DNA of 64,000 nt from BS150m-G50 sp964517435 (lineage in GTDB: Bacteria; CAIWAD01; BS150m-G50): NCBI GenBank assembly GCA_964517435.1, contig CAZFEC010000001.1:159674-223673 (forward strand), given 5' to 3'. A program made the translations under genes and the position numbers. Below the pieces are notes generated by a model. That model saw only the letters and a list, made by a program, of their open reading frames with translations. It had not been told where the DNA came from and ran no database searches. Shown here piece by piece: positions 18,220 through 27,526 of this stretch (position 1 is its first letter; every line of letters starts with the position of its first letter).

Positions 18220-18639
18220 ATGGTTGCATTCAGGATTCTCGATCACAGCAGCGATATCGGTCTGGAATTGACGGCACCCACGCTGCCGGAACTATTTCAA
18301 CAGGCCGCTCTCGGTTTCTACAGCGTATTGCTGGTCAATCCCGACTCCGTACGCAACCGGTTGTCGAGGGAGTTCGAACTCCGGGGCGACGACCGGGAAG
18401 AGCTGCTGGTCGATTGGCTGGCGGAATTGAATTACCGTTTCAGCGTCGACGGCGAGCTGTACAGTCAGTTCGAATTGACGGTTGCTGACACACGTTTGCA
18501 GGCGCACTTGCGGGGGGAACGGTTCGACATGAAGCGCCACGCCTGCGCGCGGGAAATCAAAGCGATCACCTACCACCAGCTGTCTCTCAAACCGGCAGCG
18601 ACCGGCGGCTGGACGGCACGCGTTATTTTCGACATCTGA
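18220..18639 (+). CDS. Archease (RtcB-activating protein)
   Basis: 139 residues from ATG 18220, with GGAAG seven bases upstream; a TTG at 18199 is less likely. Archease-family features: N-terminal FRILDHSSDIGLE with the conserved Asp, the central EIKAITYHQL and the C-terminal RVIFDI carrying the other metal-ligand Asp. Archease helps RtcB guanylylation and turnover. The rtcB gene begins 34 bases downstream on the same strand, which strongly supports this call. Confidence 0.93.
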   Translation: MVAFRILDHSSDIGLELTAPTLPELFQQAALGFYSVLLVNPDSVRNRLSREFELRGDDREELLVDWLAELNYRFSVDGELYSQFELTVADTRLQAHLRGERFDMKRHACAREIKAITYHQLSLKPAATGGWTARVIFDI

Positions 18640-18673
18640 ATCCGCCACCGGGTGGGGAACGGGAGCATGACTG

Positions 18674-20125
18674 ATGAGCGCTGACCGAAACCTGGAACTG
18701 CGCAGGTTGTCCCCGGGCGTCTGGGAGCTGCCGCAGCGCGGCCGCATGCGGGTACCGGGTCACATTTACGCTGCCGCTTCCATGCTGGATACGATCCGAC
18801 GGGACAACGCGCTGGAGCAGGTTGCCAACGTGGCCACGCTGCCCGGCATTCTCAAAGCCGCTATCGCCATGCCGGACATCCACTGGGGCTACGGTTTCCC
18901 GATCGGAGGCGTCGCGGCATTCTCGCTTTCGGAAGGGATCATCTCGCCGGGCGGTGTCGGCTATGACATCAACTGCGGCGTGCGGTTGCTGACCAGCCGG
19001 TTGCAGGTGGAGGAGGTGCGCCCCCTGCTCCCCCAACTGCTGCAGACGCTCTACGCAAGGGTGCCGGCCGGGGTGGGCGGCACCGGCCCGCTGATCCTCA
19101 AGGCTCCCGAATTGAAACGGGCGCTGCAGGGCGGTGCCGGCTGGGCGGTTGAACAGGGATACGGCAGCGAGCACGATCTGCCGCGTATCGAGGAGAACGG
19201 CTGCATCAGTGGAGCCGATCCCGCCGTGATCAGCGAACGGGCGCTGGCGCGAGGGCGACCGCAGCTGGGCACCCTGGGCAGTGGCAATCATTTCGTCGAG
19301 ATCGGTTACGTCGACCAGCTGTTCGACCGGCAACTGGCGGAGCGACTCGGCCTGCCCCTGGGGCGGGTGACGGTAACCATTCACTCCGGATCGCGGGGAC
19401 TGGGGCACCAGGTCTGCGAGGACAGCATCCGGGAGATGCTGCGGGCGAGCGAGAAATACGGTATCTACCTGCCCGATCGCCAACTCTGCTGCGCACCGCT
19501 GAGTTCACCAGAGGGCGAACGTTATTTCGCCGCGATGAACTGCGCGGTGAACTTCGGCTTCGCCAACCGACAGTTGCTCACGCACCAGGTGCGGGAGGCG
19601 GTGAGCCAGGTTCTGCCGGGAACCGATGCCGGCAGCGTGCTTTCCGTCGTCTACGAGGTCTCACATAATATCGCCAAAATCGAGCGACACACGGTGAACG
19701 GTAAGCGGCAGCCGGTCTGCGTGCACCGTAAGGGGGCGACGCGCGCCTTCGGTCCGGGGCACTCCGCCCTGCCGCCCGAGTTGCGGGACTGCGGCCAGCC
19801 GGTGCTGATACCGGGCGATATGGGACGCTATTCCTGGGTGATGGTCGGTACCAAACAGGCTGAGATGGCGACTTTCGGTTCCGCCTGCCACGGCGCCGGG
19901 CGCGTGTTGAGTCGCCGCCAGGCGATCAAGAAGGCGAGGGGCCGTTCCATCAGCGACGAGCTGGCGGCGGACGGCATCCTGCTGAAGGCCCGGAGCGGCG
20001 CTACCATCGCCGAGGAGATGCCGGCGGCCTACAAGGATGTCGCGATAGTCGCCGGCGCGGTCGAAGAGGCGCAAATCGCCCGCAGCGTGGCGCGTTTGCG
20101 GCCGCTGGCGGTACTGAAGGGATAA
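18674..20125 (+). CDS. rtcB: RNA-splicing/repair ligase RtcB
   Basis: GTP- and Mn-dependent ligase that joins RNA 2',3'-cyclic phosphate (or 3'-phosphate) ends to 5'-OH ends. 483 residues, the typical length. Visible active-site segments: GGVGYDINCGVR with metal ligands D98 and C101, GSGNHFVEIG, HSGSRGLGHQV, and the guanylylated-His region GSACHGAGRVLSRR. GGGAGC precedes the ATG. In an operon with archease. It ends 2 bases from the convergent stop of the next gene. Confidence 0.97.
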   Translation: MSADRNLELRRLSPGVWELPQRGRMRVPGHIYAAASMLDTIRRDNALEQVANVATLPGILKAAIAMPDIHWGYGFPIGGVAAFSLSEGIISPGGVGYDINCGVRLLTSRLQVEEVRPLLPQLLQTLYARVPAGVGGTGPLILKAPELKRALQGGAGWAVEQGYGSEHDLPRIEENGCISGADPAVISERALARGRPQLGTLGSGNHFVEIGYVDQLFDRQLAERLGLPLGRVTVTIHSGSRGLGHQVCEDSIREMLRASEKYGIYLPDRQLCCAPLSSPEGERYFAAMNCAVNFGFANRQLLTHQVREAVSQVLPGTDAGSVLSVVYEVSHNIAKIERHTVNGKRQPVCVHRKGATRAFGPGHSALPPELRDCGQPVLIPGDMGRYSWVMVGTKQAEMATFGSACHGAGRVLSRRQAIKKARGRSISDELAADGILLKARSGATIAEEMPAAYKDVAIVAGAVEEAQIARSVARLRPLAVLKG

Positions 20126-20127
20126 TT

Positions 20128-20511
20128 TCAGTCTACGTAGATGCGGACCTTGGTGTCTTCATCATCCACTTCGACCAGATTACCCTCAACGCCGTTCTTA
20201 ACCGCGTCAAAGATTTCGTCCAGGTTGATCTTCTGCCCCGCGACATCCACCACATCGTGCGGCACAAAACGCATACCGAACTTCGCCAGCGAGAAGGGAA
20301 TGTGGATGTTGACCTTCTTCTTGCCGTCCTCGATCACCTCGATATGAATCATCCGCGGCTTCCTAAAGACGCCCCGCCGCCTGGCCGGCATTGTTTCGGC
20401 ACAGCATTCATCCTGGTTGGCGTTCAATGCGTCCAATATCTGCTGCGCCTCTTCGACGCTGAGCTTTCCTTCCGCCAGCATCTCCAGCACCTGTTTTCGC
20501 TCATTCTCCAT
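20128..20511 (-). CDS. Small protein with SHOCT-like N-terminal helix pair
   Basis: 127 residues from ATG 20511 (AAGGAG six bases upstream; an ATG at 20526 is less well placed). The N-terminus RKQVLEMLAEGKLSVEEAQQ is the SHOCT-like motif seen at the start of YvlB-type proteins. The rest (IHIEVIEDGKKKVNIHIP ... DEDTKVRIYVD) looks like a small beta-rich domain. It follows the DUF2089 gene by 11 bases. A similar helix pair ends the DUF2089 protein (VLAQLRTGEIDAQEALRRL), which suggests the two proteins interact or share a module. Function unknown. Confidence 0.8.
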   Translation of the reverse strand: MENERKQVLEMLAEGKLSVEEAQQILDALNANQDECCAETMPARRRGVFRKPRMIHIEVIEDGKKKVNIHIPFSLAKFGMRFVPHDVVDVAGQKINLDEIFDAVKNGVEGNLVEVDDEDTKVRIYVD

Positions 20512-20522
20512 CGGTTGCTCCT

Positions 20523-20894
20523 TCAAGCTTGCTCGCCGCGCAGACGGCGCAACGCCTCCTGCGCATCGATTTCACCCGTCCGCAGCTGGGCCAGGACTTT
20601 GTTTTCTTCACCGGTTACTGTGGTTTCCTCCACTTCAACCTCCTGCCCCAGCTGACTGACTACGCGTTGCAGCCGTGACTTGACGGTCGGATAGGATATC
20701 CCCAGCCGTTTCTCAACCTGCTTGATATTGCCGCCGCAGACGAGGAAAGTGATAACGAAATCGACCTCCTCCTCCCCCAGCACATTGAAGGCACCGGGCG
20801 GAAAGCGTCCGCTGACAGTGGTATCGCAGGCTTCGCACGTGTAGCTGCTGATGATCAGCCGGGAATCACAGACCGGGCATCTTCCACTGAACAT
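20523..20894 (-). CDS. DUF2089-family zinc-ribbon/HTH protein
   Basis: 123 residues. The N-terminal zinc ribbon CPVC-x10-CEAC (C6, C9, C20, C23) is followed by a helix-turn-helix-like region (GGNIKQVEKRLGISYPTVKS) and a SHOCT-like C-terminal helix pair. This is the DUF2089 layout; the family is widely annotated as regulatory, but targets are unknown. AAAGGAGG precedes the ATG and a strong promoter lies close upstream. First gene of a two-gene unit. Confidence 0.85.
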   Translation of the reverse strand: MFSGRCPVCDSRLIISSYTCEACDTTVSGRFPPGAFNVLGEEEVDFVITFLVCGGNIKQVEKRLGISYPTVKSRLQRVVSQLGQEVEVEETTVTGEENKVLAQLRTGEIDAQEALRRLRGEQA

Positions 20895-20914
20895 GAGACC
20901 TCCTTTCTCAGGAT

Positions 20915-20942
20915 AATTTACTCTTACAATTAATTATGTCAA
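20915..20942 (-). promoter_or_regulatory. Strong sigma-70-type promoter of the DUF2089 operon
   Basis: On the minus strand a consensus TTGACA (20942-20937), a 16-base spacer and TAAATT (20920-20915), about 20 bases before the DUF2089 ATG. It lies in an A+T-rich stretch (20910-21000). The 190-base gap to the TonB receptor stop holds nothing else I can identify. Confidence 0.65.
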
Positions 20943-21084
20943 GGTATTTCTCTATAAGTATTGATTATCTTAATATTCGACGTTGATATACTTAAATGAA
21001 GCGTGTTGGTGTCGTCAGATCTTCAGGATGCCGCAGCGAGGGGATGTGAGAATGATGGTGGAGGTTGGTGAAGGTGGGGCAGGA

Positions 21085-23169
21085 TCAGAGACGCCAGCGG
21101 AGTTGCAGATGGAGAGTCCGCAATGGCTCGACCTGTCGTTCCAGACGCTGCAGATTCTGATTGAAGAGATTGTCGATCCGTATCAGCAGCTCGCCTCGCG
21201 ACAGATGCCTGCCGAGGGATGCGGAGGTCAGCAGGTAGGGTTCCAGGTCCCGCCAGCCGAGGGAGAGGTGAGAGGTGTTGGATTCCATCGTATACTGGCG
21301 GCTGCCAAACTGCAGGGTAATGTCGCCGAAATAGGGATCCCGCCTGCCGGACCAGCGCAGGAAACCGGCGACCAGTTGTCGCGACGGGAGGATGTACCCC
21401 TGATTGATGTCCCCCGGTGTGGTGTTGCGGGGATCGAGCAGCTGCAGACTGCCGTTCAATTCCCAACGGCGGAAAACCGTGTGAAAGCGGCTGAAGAGGG
21501 TCAGCGACTGGATGCGGGCGCGGTCCAGGTTCACGGGACGGTAGATGTTACCGTTGCCCCGTTGCCAGCGAATTAGATCGCGTGCCGTCTTGTGACGGTA
21601 TTCCACCTGCCACAACCAGCGCTCTCCATTCTGCAGCCAGCCGCAACGTAATTCGACGAAACGCTCCGGCAACAGATCGGGATTGCCCCGCACCTGGAAG
21701 ACTTCCAGGGGGAACTGCACCAAGAAGGCGGGGAAATGCAGACCTTGCTCGACGCTGATCTGTATACTGCCGCGGCCGTGGCTGCTGCTGGTGCGCACCG
21801 CCAGCAGCGGATCCAACCGGCGTTGCGGCGCGAGTACCGCGGTAGCGCCTCCCTCCAGTTCCACCGCTGGGAAGTGGGTCCAATCCGGCAGCAGGAAGGT
21901 TGCGCCTCCCCGCAGCAGGCGCCGGCTGCCGCGCCGTCCCGGCACCGTCCCGGTCCGGTCGCGGGAGCGGTAGGTATGGTCCACTGCGGCCAGCCGCAGG
22001 CGCCAGTTGTCCAGCTCCGTTTCCCAGCCGGCACCACTGTCGTAGTAATCATAACTGGAGGCGATATGGGTCGGGTCCGCTGCGCCGGGCGCGGCGTCAT
22101 AGTGCAGCGAGTTGGCATGGCAGTAGAGCTGAAGCCGCTGCCGGTCTTCCCGCCGGGTTCCGCTCAACATCACTCGCTCCTGCCGGCGGCGCAGGTCCGC
22201 GCTCCCCTGCGCGTCGATCAGAGGAGGAATGCCCCGCTCACTCCAGCTGCAGGACAGACGCACCCGGTATGGGCGCCGGGACCAGCTTCCGACGCTGCTC
22301 AGCTGTTGACGATCGTTGTTATGCTGCCGGTAGAGCCGGTTGTCGCGGACCGGATCGCGGAAAGGATAAGCGCCGCTGGTCAGGAAACCGTCCCCGCTCA
22401 GCGCCAGCCGCTCCCAACCGCGGTTGAATCCGAGCGAGAGCGAAAGCTGGGAGGATAGCGAAGCCTGAACCGCGTCCGGCAGCGGTTGTTCCGCTGTGAT
22501 GAAGTTGACCATACCGCCGCCACTGCTGCCGAAAAGCGTCTGTCCGGCACCGGCGACCACCTCCAGCGTGCGGCTGTCCCTTAGCGGTACAATGCTCAGG
22601 TCGACCGCTTCGCTGCCGCCTGGATTCAGGGGTACGCCGTCGATGCAGATCAGCACCTGTTCCGGCGGACAGCCATCCAGCGAGACGGTGACGGAGCCGC
22701 CGTTCCGGCGCACCTGCAGCCCCGGAAACTCTTCCAGCGCCCGGCAGATCGCCTCCAGGTCGCCGCTTGCCGCCAGTTGTTGGCGCCAGAGCGGCCGGCC
22801 GTGGAACAGCGTGAAGGTGCTGCGGGCAGTCGCAACCTCGAGCGTATCACCCGCCCAGATCCGTACCTGGAGTTCGAGTACCAGTTGAGGGTTCTGGAAG
22901 GCGGACACCGGCAACTGGCGGAGGATCAATTCCTCGTAACCGATGTGGTTGACGACGATCGTGTAAACCCCGTCCGGAACGGTGGTCAGTCGAAAACGGC
23001 CGGCGGGATCACTGCTGGTGCCCAGCCCCAGTTCCGGAATCCGGATCGCCGCCCCTTCCACGGCACCTCCGCTGCCGGCGTCGATGATCCGGCCGCTGAG
23101 GTCGCCGGCCGCCGGACAAACGACGGCGGTTGTCAGGACCAGCATCATTAGACAGAGGGATCGCAGCAT
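21085..23169 (-). CDS. TonB-dependent outer-membrane receptor with carboxypeptidase-like N-terminal domain
   Basis: 694 residues. Signal peptide MLRSLCLMMLVLTTAVVCPA, then a carboxypeptidase-regulatory-like beta-sandwich (GRIIDAGSGGAVEGAAIRIP ... GYEELILRQLP, residues 24-100). A plug domain follows (EEFPGLQVRRNGGSVTVSL ... QTLFGSSGGGMVNF, near 140-220), then aromatic-rich beta-barrel strands to an aromatic-poor C-terminus (LQLRWRL). At 694 residues it is on the short side for this class. The substrate cannot be told: no SusD or siderophore gene is adjacent. An inverted-repeat element lies just upstream of the ATG. Confidence 0.88.
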   Translation of the reverse strand: MLRSLCLMMLVLTTAVVCPAAGDLSGRIIDAGSGGAVEGAAIRIPELGLGTSSDPAGRFRLTTVPDGVYTIVVNHIGYEELILRQLPVSAFQNPQLVLELQVRIWAGDTLEVATARSTFTLFHGRPLWRQQLAASGDLEAICRALEEFPGLQVRRNGGSVTVSLDGCPPEQVLICIDGVPLNPGGSEAVDLSIVPLRDSRTLEVVAGAGQTLFGSSGGGMVNFITAEQPLPDAVQASLSSQLSLSLGFNRGWERLALSGDGFLTSGAYPFRDPVRDNRLYRQHNNDRQQLSSVGSWSRRPYRVRLSCSWSERGIPPLIDAQGSADLRRRQERVMLSGTRREDRQRLQLYCHANSLHYDAAPGAADPTHIASSYDYYDSGAGWETELDNWRLRLAAVDHTYRSRDRTGTVPGRRGSRRLLRGGATFLLPDWTHFPAVELEGGATAVLAPQRRLDPLLAVRTSSSHGRGSIQISVEQGLHFPAFLVQFPLEVFQVRGNPDLLPERFVELRCGWLQNGERWLWQVEYRHKTARDLIRWQRGNGNIYRPVNLDRARIQSLTLFSRFHTVFRRWELNGSLQLLDPRNTTPGDINQGYILPSRQLVAGFLRWSGRRDPYFGDITLQFGSRQYTMESNTSHLSLGWRDLEPYLLTSASLGRHLSRGELLIRIDNLFNQNLQRLERQVEPLRTLHLQLRWRL

Positions 23170-23178
23170 GCTGCAAGC

Positions 23179-23237
23179 TATAGTATTTCCCGAAAAGATA
23201 CACCCCTGCAGATCAAAACCGGTTGAGAAATACTATA
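23179..23237. repeat. Intergenic inverted-repeat element, copy B
   Basis: Arms TATAGTATTTC (23179-23189) and GAAATACTATA (23227-23237) are exact reverse complements around 37 bases, the same spacer length as copy A. Located 10 bases upstream of the TonB-receptor ATG. On the transcript the downstream arm carries GGGAA, the only purine-rich stretch near the start, so the hairpin could mask the ribosome site. The rest of the 213-base gap (23238-23382) shows nothing clear. Confidence 0.75.
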
Positions 23238-23382
23238 AACCGATTCACGGCTGAACGTTTCAGGAGAACGTTCCTTCCGGGAATCGGTCAAGCGGGACGA
23301 TGGCGGCGGGCAAGAGAAATGGAATCGCCCGCCTGCCGGCGCGCTCAAGTAACGCAAACCGACCGCAATTGGCAGTGCGGCC

Positions 23383-25389
23383 CTACTCGATCACGGTGAA
23401 GCGCAGAACCGCCGCGTTCGATCCCCTGCCCGCCCGCAGGAAGTAAACACCTGGCGACAGCGGCTGCAGGGGCTGGAGCATCTGCCGGGCGGCGCCGTTC
23501 AGACGCAGCCGCTCCAGGTGCCGGCCGAGAATGTCATACAGCTGGAGCTCGTCCGCCGCTATACCATGCAATTCCAGTCGCAACGGCGAGCCTCGACGCA
23601 CCGGATTGGTGAGCAGGCGCAGCTCCGGCTCCGGGCGGGCATCCCCGCGGAGGGAGCCGACGTCGTGATACAATGTCACGCTGCCGCGTCGGAGCACCGC
23701 CAGCTCCTCCCCGGCAAAACGCACCTGCAGGACCGGTTCCGCTCCGGCCAGCCGCTGCTCCGCCACGCAGCTGCCGGTGGCGGCATTATAGCGCAGTATG
23801 TGTACATCGCCGTCACTTCCGCCCAGTGCCAGCAGACTGCCGCGCGCATCCAGACAAACGGCGGTCACCGGCGGCGGCACCAACTCAAGCGGTTCCAGTC
23901 CGCTGTCCAGCCGGGCACACCAGAGACCGGTGGCATTGAGCAGGAAGAGACGGTTGACGCTGAAGACGGCATCCCTGATTCCACTCGACGACGCCGTGGC
24001 GACCCGGATCAGCCGCTCACCCTCCGCCAACCGAATCAGGTCGACCTCCTGCTCACCGATGCGCAGCAGCAGGTCGCCGCAGCGACGCAGACCGGTGGCG
24101 GGAGCGGTGAAATTCAGCTCGCTCAGGATGTGTCCCGACTCTGAGTACAGACGTACCCGCCGCGGCCAGGCAACCGCGATGCGGCTTCCGCAATCCACGC
24201 CGCTCTGTGCACCCGCCGCCAGGGCGAAGCCGTCGCCCGCTACAACCTCCCCGTCCTGGCTCCGCAGCCATCGCAGCGAGTCGGATCTGATCAGGAAGAA
24301 TCCGCCTGCCGTCAAACCGGCGCTGCGGCAGGCCGGCGATTCCAGTACGACCGCGGCGCCGCCTCCCCGCAGCTGGAAAAGCCGGGTCCGATCGAGTCCC
24401 GCCAACAGCAGCCGATGATCGCGCAGGTCCAGCCGTTCACAGTCGGTATCCCCCCGCCAGATCAGCTCCGCGCCCGGCTGGGATCCGGTACGCAGCAGCC
24501 AGAGCCGTCCCGGTGCTGCCGCCAGCAACCCGGCGTCGCAGTTGACCAGGAGTTGCGGCAATGGTCCGGCGAGCGTAAGACCGGCGGCATATCCCGGCCA
24601 GGCCAGTTCACCGGCGGGAAAACAGCGCAGCTGCCCCGTCCGGTCACAAACCCACAGTGTGTCATGTTTAACTGTGCAGGCCGCACCCTCCGGCAACGCC
24701 AGCCGCCGAGCGCCATCACGCCAGTTGATGACTTCAATGCCGCTGGTTCCGCTGAGAGCGGCGCAAGCGCCGATGCGGTGCAAGTGCTGCCACGGCCTGT
24801 TCAGCGACAGTTGCCAGCCGGTCGCCGGTGCTTCCAGTGGCAGCACCGACATTGTGGAAGTGGAAAGTACCCAGAGGGTATCCGCCTCCACGAGCAGATC
24901 CACGGGCGGGGGGATGCCGGCGGGTTCGGTCCAGACCAGGCAGGGATGTGCAGCCGCCAGCTGATAACGGCGAAGAGTACCGGCGGCGTCGACACTGAGG
25001 AAGGCGCTGTCATCGACGGCGGTCACGCCCAGCGGTTGCGTACCATCCAGGAAACGACCGCAAATGGCCGGTGGTTGCCCCGGCGCGCAGTTGATCAGGG
25101 TAAAGCCGTCGGCGACGACGGCGAGCACCATTTCGCCGCAACGGCAAAGGGAGGTCGGCTCCCCGCCGAGCAGGAGCGCCGACGCCGTAATATCCGGCTG
25201 CGGTTCGCGCCACGGCACCGTCAGCAGGCTGCCACCCAGTTGCAGGGCGGCGTGTCCGTGGTCGAGGCTCTCCAGCCAGTCACACTGAGGACCGGTGACT
25301 CTCACCCAGCCGGGCACCCATTCCGTTCCCCCGGCTGTCGAACCGAGCAGCAGCAACAGTATCCCCAGCCAGAAAGCCGATCTGTTCAT
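23383..25389 (-). CDS. Secreted propeller-like repeat protein with C-terminal sorting domain
   Basis: 668 residues from ATG 25389 (AGGAGGAGAG directly upstream; signal peptide NRSAFWLGILLLLLGSTAGG). The body is a long run of beta-strand repeats with WD40/PQQ-like flavour (LLALGGSDGDVHILRYNAA, DTLWVCDRTGQLRCFPAG), consistent with one or two beta-propellers. The C-terminal ~75 residues (LTNPVRRGSPLRLELHG ... LSPGVYFLRAG) form a divergent sorting-type tail. Likely exported to the cell surface. Specific function not recognised. Confidence 0.8.
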   Translation of the reverse strand: MNRSAFWLGILLLLLGSTAGGTEWVPGWVRVTGPQCDWLESLDHGHAALQLGGSLLTVPWREPQPDITASALLLGGEPTSLCRCGEMVLAVVADGFTLINCAPGQPPAICGRFLDGTQPLGVTAVDDSAFLSVDAAGTLRRYQLAAAHPCLVWTEPAGIPPPVDLLVEADTLWVLSTSTMSVLPLEAPATGWQLSLNRPWQHLHRIGACAALSGTSGIEVINWRDGARRLALPEGAACTVKHDTLWVCDRTGQLRCFPAGELAWPGYAAGLTLAGPLPQLLVNCDAGLLAAAPGRLWLLRTGSQPGAELIWRGDTDCERLDLRDHRLLLAGLDRTRLFQLRGGGAAVVLESPACRSAGLTAGGFFLIRSDSLRWLRSQDGEVVAGDGFALAAGAQSGVDCGSRIAVAWPRRVRLYSESGHILSELNFTAPATGLRRCGDLLLRIGEQEVDLIRLAEGERLIRVATASSSGIRDAVFSVNRLFLLNATGLWCARLDSGLEPLELVPPPVTAVCLDARGSLLALGGSDGDVHILRYNAATGSCVAEQRLAGAEPVLQVRFAGEELAVLRRGSVTLYHDVGSLRGDARPEPELRLLTNPVRRGSPLRLELHGIAADELQLYDILGRHLERLRLNGAARQMLQPLQPLSPGVYFLRAGRGSNAAVLRFTVIE

Positions 25390-25588
25390 ATCTCTCCTCC
25401 TGCTTATCCGAAGCTGACTTACGACGGTGTGCATAGGAGGCAGACAGCAGCGGGGCTGGGGAGAAAGCCGCGGCATCCAGCGGATATCGCACCTGTTAGA
25501 CGCAAAGAAAGGTTGATTTGTTCACCTCGTGGGAGATAACCCTAGTTGGTAAAAAATCGGGTAAATGAGTGAAGATGTGTTATCAGAC

Positions 25589-25617
25589 TTGTGTTAGGAG
25601 GAAGATTTACTTATAAT
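25589..25617 (+). promoter_or_regulatory. Candidate promoter of the sigma-54 activator gene
   Basis: TTGTGT (25589-25594), a 17-base spacer and a perfect TATAAT (25612-25617), 24 bases before the ATG. If used, the mRNA leader is only about 17 bases and carries no Shine-Dalgarno sequence; an AGGAGG at 25596-25601 would lie in the promoter spacer. The rest of the 251-base divergent gap (25390-25588) shows no clear -24/-12 site. Confidence 0.45.
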
Positions 25618-25640
25618 GCCTATGTCAAGTACCCAACCAA

Positions 25641-27524
25641 ATGAAAAAAGAAAATCTTTCTGACAATCCGGCAGTACGTCTGTATGCGTGCGGAGACTAC
25701 CAGCAGTGTATCTCCGAAGTGGACAGGCAACTGGCGACCCTGAATGATGAAGCCACGCGCAACTACCTGATGTTGGTGCGGGGGAACGCCCTGCTCCAGC
25801 TGGGGCGGAATCAGCAGGCCAGAGAGCTTTTCTTCCAGGTTTACCGTACTTGCCGTCTGCAGGATTTCAAGGATGATTTCTCCGACCTCTCCGCGCGTGC
25901 GCTGTTCAACGCCGGTCTGGCCACCAAGAATATGGGTGACATCAAGACCGCAATTCAGTTCTACCGTCAGGCGCTGGCGGAGGGTTTTATCGCTGAGGTC
26001 GAGGACAGCTGCCGCATTCACAATATGCTGGGCAATGCGCTGATCACTATTGATCAGGAAGAGGCATGGAGTCACTTGCAGCAGGCGCTGGAGCTGGCCG
26101 ACGCTCATCAACTCTCCCGTCTGCGCCTGCTGGTGCGGCTGAACATCGCCGACTACCATATCCGCCGGGAGGACTACCTGCAAGCCCAGGATATCCTCCA
26201 GAGCGAGCTGGAAAACATTTCCGCGACCGAACAAACAAGCATTCACTTCCGTTACAGTTTCAACCTGGCGGTACTGCTGCATCTGCAGGCGAGGCACACC
26301 CAGGCGATCACCCAGCTGCGCAAGCTGCTGCAGCTGTCCCCCTCCGCCGGGGAGCGGGCGCATATCCTCGCATACCTTGGTTTGAGTCAGCACGCTCTGG
26401 GCAGGGAAAAGGCTGCCCGCCGCTCCCTGACTGAAGCCAGGCAGTTGACGGATGCGTTGGAGGTGGACAGCAGTTTCGTGGACAACGCCTATCAGCAGGT
26501 ATGGGATGAGACTCCCTCGCACCGGGAACTGCAGGTAAAGCTGGCCGACACCCTCTTCCATCGCCATGGCATGATCGGTGTTTCCAGCAGCCATCACCGG
26601 CTGATGAACGATATCGACACCCTGGCCGATGCCACCAGCCCGCTGTTGATAACGGGCGAAACCGGCACCGGCAAGGAGCTGGTGGCCCGGGCTCTGCATA
26701 ACGTCAGCGAACGCAAGCAGCGACCTTTCGTGCCGGTGAACTGTCCCGCCATCCCGGAATCACTGTTTGAATCGATTCTGTTCGGCCACCGCAAGGGTTC
26801 CTTTACCGGGGCAACTGAAAACCGGATCGGTCTGGTCGAAGCGGCGGAGGACGGTACCCTCTTCCTGGACGAGATCGGCGATCTCCCTCTCTCGATTCAG
26901 GCCAAGCTGCTCCGTTTCCTGGAAAATGGCGAGTATAATCAAATGGGATCCCAGGAGGTGAAACGCTCCCCCGCCCGCATCATCTCCGCTACCAACCGGG
27001 ATCTGGACGAATTGACCAAGTCATCGCAGTTCCGCGAAGATTTGATGCAGCGAATTTCAGTTTTCCGCATCCATATTTCTCCTTTACGAAATCATGTTGA
27101 AGATGTATATTTTCTAATAACCGGGTTTCTCGACAGACTGAATGCGCAGCACGACACCAGAAAGACTATTTCTGCGCAAACGATACTCCTGCTGGAGAAG
27201 CACAGCTATAAAGGCAACGTGCGGGAGTTGAAAAACCTGGTCTTGCGTGGGTTCCAGAGAGCCCAGACGGTGATCGAACCGGAACACCTGACGTTGGTCC
27301 CCTTGGCGGAACAGCTGTCGGAACCGGCGGTCAACGTCGAACTGGAGCAAGCGGTAGCTGATTTCGAGCGCGAGTTGATCGTACGCAAGCTTCGGGAGCA
27401 CCGCGGGGAACGGGAATCCTCTGCGCGCGACCTCGGCATTTCCCTGCGCAGTCTCAAGTACAAGCTGCAGAAGCTGGGAATCGATTCACAAGTCTTCAAA
27501 ATGCAAAACAATAGGAAGCGGTAA
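25641..27524 (+). CDS. Sigma-54-dependent activator with TPR-like N-terminal domain
   Basis: 627 residues. The N-terminal ~300 residues are TPR-like helical repeats (RNYLMLVRGNALLQLGRNQQ, RARALFNAGLATKNMGDIKT type) instead of a receiver, GAF or PAS domain, so the signal is probably protein-based. The AAA+ domain spans about 315-540: Walker A GETGTGKE (near 338), sigma-54 contact loop GSFTGA (near 387; usual form GAFTGA), Walker B GTLFLDEIG (near 404). A Fis-type HTH ends the protein (SSARDLGISLRSLKYKLQKL). No earlier in-frame start exists before an upstream stop, and the ATG lacks a Shine-Dalgarno. The next gene starts 2 bases after its stop. Confidence 0.93.
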   Translation: MKKENLSDNPAVRLYACGDYQQCISEVDRQLATLNDEATRNYLMLVRGNALLQLGRNQQARELFFQVYRTCRLQDFKDDFSDLSARALFNAGLATKNMGDIKTAIQFYRQALAEGFIAEVEDSCRIHNMLGNALITIDQEEAWSHLQQALELADAHQLSRLRLLVRLNIADYHIRREDYLQAQDILQSELENISATEQTSIHFRYSFNLAVLLHLQARHTQAITQLRKLLQLSPSAGERAHILAYLGLSQHALGREKAARRSLTEARQLTDALEVDSSFVDNAYQQVWDETPSHRELQVKLADTLFHRHGMIGVSSSHHRLMNDIDTLADATSPLLITGETGTGKELVARALHNVSERKQRPFVPVNCPAIPESLFESILFGHRKGSFTGATENRIGLVEAAEDGTLFLDEIGDLPLSIQAKLLRFLENGEYNQMGSQEVKRSPARIISATNRDLDELTKSSQFREDLMQRISVFRIHISPLRNHVEDVYFLITGFLDRLNAQHDTRKTISAQTILLLEKHSYKGNVRELKNLVLRGFQRAQTVIEPEHLTLVPLAEQLSEPAVNVELEQAVADFERELIVRKLREHRGERESSARDLGISLRSLKYKLQKLGIDSQVFKMQNNRKR

Positions 27525-27526
27525 CG

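Noticed and set aside
25390..25640. Sigma-54 (-24/-12) promoter near the activator
   Set aside because: No TGGC-n8-TTGC-type match in either direction in this gap.
25616..25663. Short upstream reading frame with AGGAGG before the sigma-54 activator
   Set aside because: Its ATG overlaps the TATAAT, so it would not be on the mRNA from that promoter, and the AGGAGG is about 14 bases from the ATG.
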